Assembly (NCBI GenBank): GCA_004524515.1 | Contig: SDNV01000025.1 | Coordinates: forward strand, 1-26,453 | Origin: Promethearchaeota archaeon | Lineage (GTDB): Archaea > Asgardarchaeota > Lokiarchaeia > Sigynarchaeales > SOKP01 | Length of the DNA: 26,453 nt | Reading direction: 5' to 3' | In this document: positions 15,127 to 22,817 of the stretch, piece after piece | Layout of the letters: each line of letters begins with the position of its first letter | Numbering within the stretch: position 1 is the stretch's first letter | Notes under the pieces: model-generated | Seen by the model: the letters and a program-made list of their open reading frames with translations, nothing else | The model's database searches: none | What the model was told of the DNA's origin: nothing | Translations under genes and position numbers: made by a program

Positions 15127-16587
15127 TTAAAGATCTTTAGTTATACGTTTTTTTTCAAAGATATCTAATAATGTAGGCATAAATAATCTATTGAGTTTTT
15201 TATATATTTTTACGTTATCCTTTATGGGATTAAATTCTTTTTCGAATCGTACCATTTTTTCAATTGCATCATTAAAACTACTATATTTCTTACAACCGTA
15301 AAATCCTAAAATAGCAGCACCTAATGCTGCACCATCTCGGTTCTCAGGGATAATTATTTTTTTTGATATTATATCTGCAAAAATCTGTGCCCATAAATCG
15401 CTATTCATTGCTCCTCCGTCTGACTTTAACTCAGAGACCTTACTCCCTCCAATAGCTTCTAACATCCCAATATACATTTGTGCACTAAGGGCTGCTGATT
15501 CCATTATAGCCCGTATCATATGCGCTCTGGTGTGATTCCAACCTAAACCATGGATAGTTCCCTTTCTAAATACATATAAGGGTACAAATAATAATCCTTC
15601 ACTTCCAGGTTTAATACTCTCTGCTTCTTTAGCTAATTCAGCATAAACGTTAAGATTTTTCTCTTCGCATTCTTTATCTTGTAATTGTGAAAAATTATCT
15701 TTAAACCATTTCAAAGCAGTCCCTGTTCCGGGCATAGTACCTTCAATAATCCATTTTCCTTTAATAACATGCGGTAATGGAAATATGGGAAAATCCCCGG
15801 CCGGAGTTACTGGTGTATCGCCAGTAACATAATCAACAAATGTTCCTGTTCCTGTTGTTACTTTTGCTTGTCCTTTTTCAATTACCCCCAAACCTAAAGC
15901 AGCACATTGTTGGTCTCCTCCTCCCAGGATTATAGGGACATTATTTTTAAGTCCTAAATCTTTAGCCGCTTCACTTGATAATTCACCTATTACTTCTCCT
16001 GGAGTACGGAGTTCAGGCCATAGTTCGATGGGTATGCCATATGATTCAGCAAGTTTTGGATCCCAATTTAAAGTTTCTTTACTCATAATTGCAAAGATCC
16101 CATTAGTAGGTTCAGTGACACGAATATCTTTTCCGCATAATTTCATGTATATGTAAGTATCTGGAAAGAATATTTTTGAAGCCTGATTGTATAATTCAGG
16201 TTTATTATTTTTGAGCCATAATATTTTTGGAACAGTTCTTCTTAATTCTTCATGGTAGGTTGAGGCATCCACCACTTCTCTTTCATCCATCCAGGTCAAC
16301 GCCGGGTGTAAAACTTCTCCATTTTTATCAATAAGTCCGGCTGTTGCTCTTTGAAAAGAAGCACAGATTCCAATAACATCATTAGGATTTACTTTTTTAA
16401 CCGCAAGTTTACAAGTGTTTTTAACAGCATTCCACCAGATTATTGGATTTTGTTCAGAAATGCCAACAGGTTGCTTCTCAAGAGGGTATTCTTCATAAGC
16501 TCTTACTATTTCTTTCCCATTTATATCAAAAATAATGGTTCTGGAACCCGTAGTCCCAACATCAAATACACACAATAGTTCGCTCAT
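15127..16587 (-). CDS. FGGY-family carbohydrate kinase, copy C
   Basis: A 486-residue FGGY kinase and the most conventional of the three copies. Seen: Asp9 in DVGTTGSR, substrate loop FQRATAG (78-84) with Gln79-Arg80 as in the QRE of glycerol kinase but Ala81 for Glu, Trp99 in TWMDERE, VPKILWLKNN near 119, GGGDQQ with Asp225, and a standard GTG phosphate loop (246-248). The second FGGY signature is GTIHGLGWN through HMIRAIMESAA. The GlpK Glu84 and Tyr135 equivalents are missing, so glycerol is possible but not shown; a ketose or other polyol is as likely. A GTG three codons upstream (16596) is in frame, but its GTGGAT looks like the SD, so ATG 16587 is chosen. It lies 57 nt after the CCG gene and probably shares its message. 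Confidence 0.9.
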   Translation of the reverse strand: MSELLCVFDVGTTGSRTIIFDINGKEIVRAYEEYPLEKQPVGISEQNPIIWWNAVKNTCKLAVKKVNPNDVIGICASFQRATAGLIDKNGEVLHPALTWMDEREVVDASTYHEELRRTVPKILWLKNNKPELYNQASKIFFPDTYIYMKLCGKDIRVTEPTNGIFAIMSKETLNWDPKLAESYGIPIELWPELRTPGEVIGELSSEAAKDLGLKNNVPIILGGGDQQCAALGLGVIEKGQAKVTTGTGTFVDYVTGDTPVTPAGDFPIFPLPHVIKGKWIIEGTMPGTGTALKWFKDNFSQLQDKECEEKNLNVYAELAKEAESIKPGSEGLLFVPLYVFRKGTIHGLGWNHTRAHMIRAIMESAALSAQMYIGMLEAIGGSKVSELKSDGGAMNSDLWAQIFADIISKKIIIPENRDGAALGAAILGFYGCKKYSSFNDAIEKMVRFEKEFNPIKDNVKIYKKLNRLFMPTLLDIFEKKRITKDL

Positions 16588-16644
16588 ATAATCCACTTCA
16601 GAAAGATTATAATCATTTATTTTGTTTTACTTTAATTTTTTAAA

Positions 16645-17913
16645 TTATATTACTTTAATTAATAATTCAGCTATATCTATTATTTTAATCTTTTCTTTAT
16701 CGATCTCTTTTACTCCATAGGCTAAACCCAGTTCACATTCAGGACAAGCTGAAATAAAAACTTTTGCTCCAGTTTCCTTTAGTTCATCAATTCTATTTGA
16801 TGCCTCTTTAATCGCAATATTTTTATCTGCCCAATGAACAGTTCCACTCCAACCACAGCAATGAGTAAAGTTTTTATTATAAATTGGCTCAACAATGTCA
16901 ATACTTGACAATTTATTCAAAATTGCCCTAATAGATTCAATGTCATTTAAATTTCTGGCAAGCAAACAAGGATCATGAATCGTGGCTTTTTTATATTCAT
17001 CCGGAACTTCTCTTTGAAGCTGAAGTTTTCCATCCTCTATTAGCTCTTTAATATATCGGACTATATGAATAAATCTTCCATCAATTTCAATTCCTGCTTT
17101 TCGATATCGAGTATTTAAGGTCTCTATGCAGCCTGGGCAATCGGAAACAATAATTTTGGCTCCGGTACTTCTAATTAATTCTTTATTTTTATTAGCAAAT
17201 TCCTTAGCGGTTTCTAAATCTCTTATATTGAAAGCAGGACCTCCACAACAGGTCTTCTTTTCTAAATTAGTGGAAAATTTAATTCCTGCTTTTTTCAAGA
17301 TTTCAATATTTGCTTTAACAACTTCCGGAAATTTCATGGATTCACATCCAATGTAATAATACACTTCGTCATTTCCGTCCGTTTCAATATTTTCAATTCC
17401 CTTATCCTTGTAAGTCAGAAATATGTTATGATCTTCAATAGTATTTGTTTTCTTTAACTTTTCAATTTGATTTTTACAATAATCGGGCATTAATCCTTTA
17501 GTATTTAGGTCATCTCTTACAGTTTCAAGCAATGAAACGACTGAAAACTCAAAGGGACACCACACCTTGCAGGATTCCTCATTTGAGCATTTATACATTA
17601 AATCAATAAATGCTTTATTTTCTTCTTTTGATGCATCTATTTTTCCTATTGTAAGATAATATCCAATTCTAGATTTATAAGCAGGACTCATTGTTTCTTT
17701 CAATTCTGCCTGAAGAGTTCCACAATCAAAACGACACATGTTTGGACACAACATGCAATTAACCAAATTTTTTATATCGGCTTTATAATCTCCTTCGGGA
17801 AAAAAATTTTTATCCCGCATTCTAAAGTTTTTCATAAACTTTCTTTTGATATCGCGATCCATTTTATCGATGATTGGACCCATCCATTTGTATTTATTTA
17901 AAATATCACTCAT
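16645..17913 (-). CDS. GlcF/GlpC-like double-CCG iron-sulfur protein
   Basis: An electron-transfer subunit of 422 residues. The N-terminal cysteine region would hold [4Fe-4S] clusters: C53-x2-C56-x3-C60-x3-C64, and C109-x5-C115-x3-C119-P. Two CCG domains follow. The first has Cys in YIGCES, TCCGGPAFN and SDCPGC (about 195-265); the second has HDPCLLARN, HCCGWSG and SACPEC (about 310-390). This matches the plan of GlcF, GlpC and HdrD-type partners that take electrons from a flavoprotein. The ferredoxin spacing is unusual. Its ATG follows the stop of the FAD oxidase directly, with GAGAGGTGA inside that gene's last codons as SD, so the two are coupled. Its 3' end was duplicated next to kinase B. 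Confidence 0.9.
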   Translation of the reverse strand: MSDILNKYKWMGPIIDKMDRDIKRKFMKNFRMRDKNFFPEGDYKADIKNLVNCMLCPNMCRFDCGTLQAELKETMSPAYKSRIGYYLTIGKIDASKEENKAFIDLMYKCSNEESCKVWCPFEFSVVSLLETVRDDLNTKGLMPDYCKNQIEKLKKTNTIEDHNIFLTYKDKGIENIETDGNDEVYYYIGCESMKFPEVVKANIEILKKAGIKFSTNLEKKTCCGGPAFNIRDLETAKEFANKNKELIRSTGAKIIVSDCPGCIETLNTRYRKAGIEIDGRFIHIVRYIKELIEDGKLQLQREVPDEYKKATIHDPCLLARNLNDIESIRAILNKLSSIDIVEPIYNKNFTHCCGWSGTVHWADKNIAIKEASNRIDELKETGAKVFISACPECELGLAYGVKEIDKEKIKIIDIAELLIKVI

Positions 17914-19395
17914 TTAATTCTCACCTCTCTTTTCCCAGGGACTTTCATAAATCTTGCCTGGATTTAAGATATTATTGGGATCAAGTAATTTTTTAATAGC
18001 CTTTAAAGTTTCAAAAGATTTCCCCCATTCTACAGGCATCCAATGGCTTCTAGTAACGCCCACGCCATGATGATGCCCAAAGGATCCACCAGCCTCTTCC
18101 ACAGTCTTAATAACTATATTCCATACTTCCTGATAAAATTCAAGGTCAGTTTTCTCTTCCGGTGGTATTCCTGCAAATGTAAAATAAAAACCTATTCCAT
18201 TTGGATAAAAGTGTGAAACATGTGCGGTCAACATTATAACGCCCTTAACTTGTTTTGCAGCTTCCAAGACATTATGATACATTTTTGCGGCATTATCCCA
18301 TAAAAATCCAATTTCTATAGTATCGGCAACCATTTTAAAAGTTGGCGTAGATGAAGTTTCTGTTACTCTAAATCGCGTTTCAAACCAGTGTTCAACTGGT
18401 TCCTCACCACATTCAATCCCATTATTTTGTTTACATACCTCTTTGGTAATAGTCTCTTCAAGATTTACTAACCTTTCTATACCTTCACATACAAACACAA
18501 CCATAACTTTATCTTTTGCTTTTTCTATATGACCGAAATGTCTGTATGTCTCGTCAGCATCATAAATTCGAATAACCGCAGGATATATTTGTTGTCTTAA
18601 TATTAACCGAGTTGCTTCTAAAGAATCTTCAAATGTAGGAAAAGCATAAGAAATCAACGCTCTTTTTTCAGGAGAGGGCCAAATTTTTAAAGTAGCTCGT
18701 GTGACTATTCCTAAAGTTCCCTCCCCACCTATAAAGAATTTATCAAGTTGAGGACCTGTTGATGCTCGAGCAATTGTCTTAAATTTAATAATTTCTCCTT
18801 GGGGTAATACTAACTCCATTCCCATTACTATATCTTCGATTTTCCCATATTTTGTTGAGAATTGGCCAGCTGCTCTGTGCGCAATCCATCCCCCAACAGA
18901 AGATGTATAAAGAGATTGGGGGATATGCCCTCCTGTATACCCTTTAGCATTTAAATATCGTTCTAAATTCATACCATTCATACCAGCTTCCACAGTTACG
19001 GTTAAGTCTTTATCATTAATTTCTATGACTTTATTAAACTTTTTCATATCAAGCATAATACCCCCATAAATGGGTATTGCACCTCCAACAACTCCAGAAC
19101 CTTCTGAAAATGGAATTACCGGAATCTTTTCTTCATTTGCTAATTTCAATATAGAAGAGATTTGTTCTACGGTATCAGGCCAAATGATAAAATCAGGTAA
19201 CCCCGCAATTTTTCCTTCTAATGTCCAGTTATACGCTAAAAGAGTTGTATCTTTGTTATATGCTAAAATATCAATTTCATTATCTGAAACGTTTTTATTC
19301 CCTACAATTTCACTTAATTTTGACTTTATTTTTCCTTTATCTTTTATCTTCACTCGATTTTCCTTATACACTAATTCAAAATTTTCGATGTTCAT
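17914..19395 (-). CDS. FAD-linked oxidase resembling alkyl-DHAP synthase / GlcD
   Basis: A 493-residue flavoprotein of the VAO/PCMH family. The FAD domain includes PDFIIWPDTVEQ, PFSEGSGVVGG, EAGMNGMNLERYL, SSVGGWIAHRAAGQFSTKYG and IGGEGTLGIVT. The C-terminal half is closer to alkyldihydroxyacetonephosphate synthase (AGPS) than to plain GlcD: RASTGPQ, HVSHFYPNGIGFYFTFAG, and a histidine triplet HHHGVG (441-443), which AGPS has as HHHGVGK. Ending DPNNILNPGKI is typical. The nearest in-frame TTG (19404) is rejected in favour of ATG 19395. Its coupling to the CCG protein suggests a dehydrogenase passing electrons on, for example with glycerol phosphate or a D-2-hydroxyacid. True AGPS needs no such partner. 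Reaction unproven. Confidence 0.88.
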   Translation of the reverse strand: MNIENFELVYKENRVKIKDKGKIKSKLSEIVGNKNVSDNEIDILAYNKDTTLLAYNWTLEGKIAGLPDFIIWPDTVEQISSILKLANEEKIPVIPFSEGSGVVGGAIPIYGGIMLDMKKFNKVIEINDKDLTVTVEAGMNGMNLERYLNAKGYTGGHIPQSLYTSSVGGWIAHRAAGQFSTKYGKIEDIVMGMELVLPQGEIIKFKTIARASTGPQLDKFFIGGEGTLGIVTRATLKIWPSPEKRALISYAFPTFEDSLEATRLILRQQIYPAVIRIYDADETYRHFGHIEKAKDKVMVVFVCEGIERLVNLEETITKEVCKQNNGIECGEEPVEHWFETRFRVTETSSTPTFKMVADTIEIGFLWDNAAKMYHNVLEAAKQVKGVIMLTAHVSHFYPNGIGFYFTFAGIPPEEKTDLEFYQEVWNIVIKTVEEAGGSFGHHHGVGVTRSHWMPVEWGKSFETLKAIKKLLDPNNILNPGKIYESPWEKRGEN

Positions 19396-19512
19396 ACAAA
19401 TCAATTAAAGTGATTTTATTACCTTACTAAATTTTTAAGATCAAATTAAAATTTTGATCGGATAATAATTAAGGAAATTAACTTAAGTTAAATTTAAAAT
19501 TTTAGCAAAAGT

Positions 19513-21000
19513 TTAATAAATTGTTTCTCCAGTAATTCTATTTACCTTTAGATGTCGAAATTTCGCAGGAGTTGTTGCTGTTATATTCTCTATACTCGAT
19601 ATTTTTTCTAATACCTCATTTGGAAACAAATATTTGGCGAGATGAATAATCATTTGTTTAGTTTCTATACAATTTAAGAGTTTTAAACTCTCGCAGGAAT
19701 AAAAAATCTCACTTACTAAATCATAGTTAGTGTCTTGTGAGAAATTAAGAATTTCTAAATTTCGATATATTCGTGAAACTACCCCTCCCAAAAGATCATA
19801 ATCTTTTAACTTGTCTAAAGAGTTTTTCATATAATTACAAAATAGTACATAATACGTAGCTTCTGAAGATACGAACCCATCACGGTATTGTTTGATTCCT
19901 TCTAAGGTGACTCTTGTCTCAATCTCGTCTATTATGGCTTTTCTTTTTTGTTTATCTAAATTGTGAAACTCTCCGATAACATTATAGATTTTTAGTATCA
20001 CTACTAATTGGGATGTCTCTAGATTTTTTAGATACTGAGGCTCAAAAAAGCTTTCTTCTATTTTCATAAGTCTGCTGATTTGTTCATCATTTAGCCACAG
20101 CTTTAACAGTTCTGTCGTTTTAAAATAACAATAAAGTCTATCCGTAGCCTCAATCACAGGAGCCTCAAATTCATCAATATTTTCTTCATATAAGTTCATT
20201 AAAAAAGCTTTAACTCTTTCATAATCGATCTCTACATCCAAATGTTTAGCTAAATAAACTCCACAGAAATACTGATCGGGATTTTTTAAAGTTACTAAAG
20301 GTATGGTATTTAACCATTCATCTATATTCTTTTTGAGATATGCTTTGATATGAGAAAAATCAAAAATTTTCTGTAAATGAAAAAAATCAATAATTCTAAA
20401 GATTAAATACATTAATTGAAGTTTATCTTTTGGATCTTTTAGCTCTTCTAAACTTTCAATCTGGTCTTTGTTTTCTCTAAATTTTTTAATGATCTTATCC
20501 CGAATTTGTATATACTTAAGCAAATTTTCCGTTTTTTCTGGAGATTTTTTAAATAATTTTTTAAGATTTATAAGTTCGAAAATAAATTCAAAGGGCAATA
20601 ATCCCATTGATTTCAAATTCAATACAATATTTACAAAAGTATTATCTACGAGATAATCTACTATTTTTTCTAAGAAAATTTCGTAAATTATAGGACTAAT
20701 CTTCTTTTCATACAATAATGATGCGTTTGTGATTATTCCCACATCTTTATTCTGAATTTCTAAATAAGGATCTAGAAATTTCTCTTCAATTTCTTTATCA
20801 TTGAAACCTAATTTTAAGAATTCTTTTTTAAGTATTTTAAGTACTTTTCCAACAATTTTATCTAATTCTGATTTTTCTAGTGTTTTTTCTCCTAAAAAAG
20901 GGTTAAGTTTTTCTCGGAAATATTTATCTATATTACTATAAAATAGATCAATTTCACTAGAATAAATATCTAAGATATTAAATAACCCTTGAAAAATCAT
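19513..21000 (-). CDS. Unrecognised helical protein, possible alpha/alpha toroid
   Basis: A 495-residue, lysine-rich, mostly helical protein with no signal peptide or clear membrane segment. I do not recognise the N-terminal half. From about residue 255 the pattern suggests repeated helical hairpins of the prenyltransferase / terpene-cyclase toroid type: YFCGVYLAKHLDVEIDYERV, EAPVIEATDRLYCYFKTTELL, and QYRDGFVSSEATYYVLFCNYM, each a G/D-rich turn followed by an aromatic helix. No DxDD cyclase motif or obvious zinc ligand set of farnesyltransferase is seen, so enzymatic activity is doubtful. A TATA box (21022-21033) places the transcript start at ATG 21000. It is downstream of nothing obvious and unlinked to the FAD oxidase (108 nt away). 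Confidence 0.8.
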   Translation of the reverse strand: MIFQGLFNILDIYSSEIDLFYSNIDKYFREKLNPFLGEKTLEKSELDKIVGKVLKILKKEFLKLGFNDKEIEEKFLDPYLEIQNKDVGIITNASLLYEKKISPIIYEIFLEKIVDYLVDNTFVNIVLNLKSMGLLPFEFIFELINLKKLFKKSPEKTENLLKYIQIRDKIIKKFRENKDQIESLEELKDPKDKLQLMYLIFRIIDFFHLQKIFDFSHIKAYLKKNIDEWLNTIPLVTLKNPDQYFCGVYLAKHLDVEIDYERVKAFLMNLYEENIDEFEAPVIEATDRLYCYFKTTELLKLWLNDEQISRLMKIEESFFEPQYLKNLETSQLVVILKIYNVIGEFHNLDKQKRKAIIDEIETRVTLEGIKQYRDGFVSSEATYYVLFCNYMKNSLDKLKDYDLLGGVVSRIYRNLEILNFSQDTNYDLVSEIFYSCESLKLLNCIETKQMIIHLAKYLFPNEVLEKISSIENITATTPAKFRHLKVNRITGETIY

Positions 21001-21021
21001 GATTCCAAATTAACGTTTGTA

Positions 21022-21033
21022 ATAATATATTCT
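21022..21033 (-). promoter_or_regulatory. TATA box of the 495-residue protein gene
   Basis: Minus strand GAATATATTATT, centred 27 nt before ATG 21000. A leaderless message is predicted, and no SD is present. Confidence 0.5.
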
Positions 21034-21161
21034 ATTCCAATTTTTAATTTCAATAAGTAGTCGAGAAGTTTTATAATTTACTCTTTTTAGATATATTAGA
21101 TATACTGATTATATTTTTTTAGCATAATCATCCTCATTTTTAACTTTTTTTGAGAAATACA

Positions 21162-21169
21162 TATAAATA
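21162..21169 (+). promoter_or_regulatory. TATA box of glmM
   Basis: TATAAATA in the context ACATATAAATAAATATC. Transcription would start near 21193, giving glmM a leader of about 65 nt, much longer than its neighbours' leaders and containing an inverted repeat. Confidence 0.45.
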
Positions 21170-21208
21170 AATATCAAATAAACTTATAGAATTTAATAAA
21201 AATAATGA

Positions 21209-21238
21209 TTTAGTTAAATAAAAGAAGATTTAACTAAA
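21209..21238 (+). promoter_or_regulatory. Perfect 11-bp inverted repeat in the glmM leader
   Basis: TTTAGTTAAAT (21209-21219) and ATTTAACTAAA (21228-21238) are exact reverse complements around the 8-nt spacer AAAAGAAG. The repeat lies downstream of the predicted transcription start and ends 9 nt before the GTGAT SD (21248-21252). As RNA it forms a hairpin next to the ribosome site; as DNA it would suit a dimeric repressor. Confidence 0.5.
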
Positions 21239-21258
21239 ACAGATAACGTGATAAAATT

Positions 21259-22686
21259 TTGACAAGCAACATATTTGGTACATCTGGTATAAGGAGAGTT
21301 TTCCAAAATTATAGTGAATCTGATGTAATGTTAACCCCTCAAATGGCTTTAGATGTAGGTCTTGCGTTAGGTACATATCTTAATGGGAATGCTACGGTCA
21401 TTATTGGGAAGGATATTCGTACATCAGCATTACCTATAGAATACGCACTCATATCAGGGCTCGTTAGTACTGGATGCAATGTTATGACGTTAGGTATTGT
21501 TACCACACCCACCTTAGCAATGTCAATACGCTATTTAGGTGGTGATGCGGGAGTTATGATCACCGCGTCTCATAATACTCCTGAATATATTGGACTGAAA
21601 TTTTGGAATCCTTCTGGGATGGGATATATTTCTCAGCAAGAAGAAGAAATTGAGAAAATATATAACGACAAAGCTTTCTTAAATATTAACTGGGATGAAG
21701 TAGGAAAAGTCACTCACGTTGAACATATTAATGATATCCATATAAAAGATATTACTAATCGTATCAAATTTGATGGATCGGATTTGAACGTTATAGTCGA
21801 TCCAGGTAATGGTTCCGGTTGTGATATTGTGCCAAAATTATTGAGTGCATACGATATTAAAATGATAACAATCAACGCTCAAATGGATGGTAAATTTCCT
21901 GGAAGACATTCAGAACCAAGTAAAGAGAATTTAATAAAACTGTCTAAATTTCTCAAAACTTCAGAAACAGATGACATCGGAATTGCTCTTGATGGGGATG
22001 CAGATAGAGTAATATTTTTAGATGAGGAGGGAGAAATTGTGGATCCTATTCGCCTTTTAGCCTTAATGGCAGTTGATTACCTGAAAAGATACAAGGATAG
22101 AATACCTAAGGAGAATTTAGTTGTAGCTACCGCTATAAATTCTTCAAGCTTATTAGCAGATGCGTTAAAAGCCTATGATTGTAAAGTAGTATATACTGAA
22201 GTTGGTGATATTAAAGTTGCAGAAGCAGTTAAAGAGTATAATGGCTTTTTAGGAGGTGAAACTTCTGGTACATATATCTGGCCAAGAACTCATCTCGGTC
22301 CGGATTCAATTGCCACTATTGCGAAGGTACTAAGAATGAAAGCTGAAGCTGGAAAAAAATTAAGTGAACTTTTAGATCAAATTCCAAATTATCCTTACTA
22401 CAGTACAAATTTTAAATTAACGAAAGATATCCCCTTTACAAATGAAATTAATCAAAAAATCATCAATGAAATGCAGGAAGCGTTAGATTCTAAAGGGAAG
22501 AAAGTGAATAACTTGAATAAAATGGATGGCGTAAGGTTCGATTATGATGATGGATGGATTTTAATAAGACGATCTGGAACGAGCCCATATCTAAGAATTT
22601 CTAGCGAATCAAGTGTAAATTTAGAATCGTCGAAAGAAATAAATGAGCTAGCTCAGGAAAGAATGAAAAAATTAGAATTAATTTAA
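21259..22686 (+). CDS. glmM: Phosphoglucosamine mutase / phosphohexomutase (archaeal GlmM type)
   Basis: Alpha-D-phosphohexomutase of 475 residues, expected to convert glucosamine-6-phosphate to glucosamine-1-phosphate. Seen: N-terminal FGTSGIRR, the phosphoserine loop TASHNTPEYIGLKFW near residue 103, the metal loop DGDADR near 240, the sugar loop GGETSGTYIW near 330, and the C-terminal phosphate loop RRSGTSPYLRI near 440. The start is TTG 21259, supported by GTGAT 6 nt upstream and by the conserved FGTSGIR motif beginning only six codons in; the next ATG would delete that motif. Archaeal members can also act on mannose or glucose phosphates, but the nearby glmS favours the glucosamine role. 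It converges with the NagB-like gene. Confidence 0.92.
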   Translation: MTSNIFGTSGIRRVFQNYSESDVMLTPQMALDVGLALGTYLNGNATVIIGKDIRTSALPIEYALISGLVSTGCNVMTLGIVTTPTLAMSIRYLGGDAGVMITASHNTPEYIGLKFWNPSGMGYISQQEEEIEKIYNDKAFLNINWDEVGKVTHVEHINDIHIKDITNRIKFDGSDLNVIVDPGNGSGCDIVPKLLSAYDIKMITINAQMDGKFPGRHSEPSKENLIKLSKFLKTSETDDIGIALDGDADRVIFLDEEGEIVDPIRLLALMAVDYLKRYKDRIPKENLVVATAINSSSLLADALKAYDCKVVYTEVGDIKVAEAVKEYNGFLGGETSGTYIWPRTHLGPDSIATIAKVLRMKAEAGKKLSELLDQIPNYPYYSTNFKLTKDIPFTNEINQKIINEMQEALDSKGKKVNNLNKMDGVRFDYDDGWILIRRSGTSPYLRISSESSVNLESSKEINELAQERMKKLELI

Positions 22687-22817
22687 GGTTTACATACCTA
22701 AATATTACCTTCTGTATTTTTATATCTTAAAATTAGGGGTTTTGCATTTCTTAATTATTTTTTTCTTATTTATATTACTAATAATATAAAATAAAATGAA
22801 CTAGTTTTGTATCTAAT

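Noticed and set aside
19070..19408. Plus-strand frame of 112 codons opposite the FAD oxidase
   Set aside because: Antisense to a clear flavoprotein reading frame; composition is that of a reverse-strand shadow.
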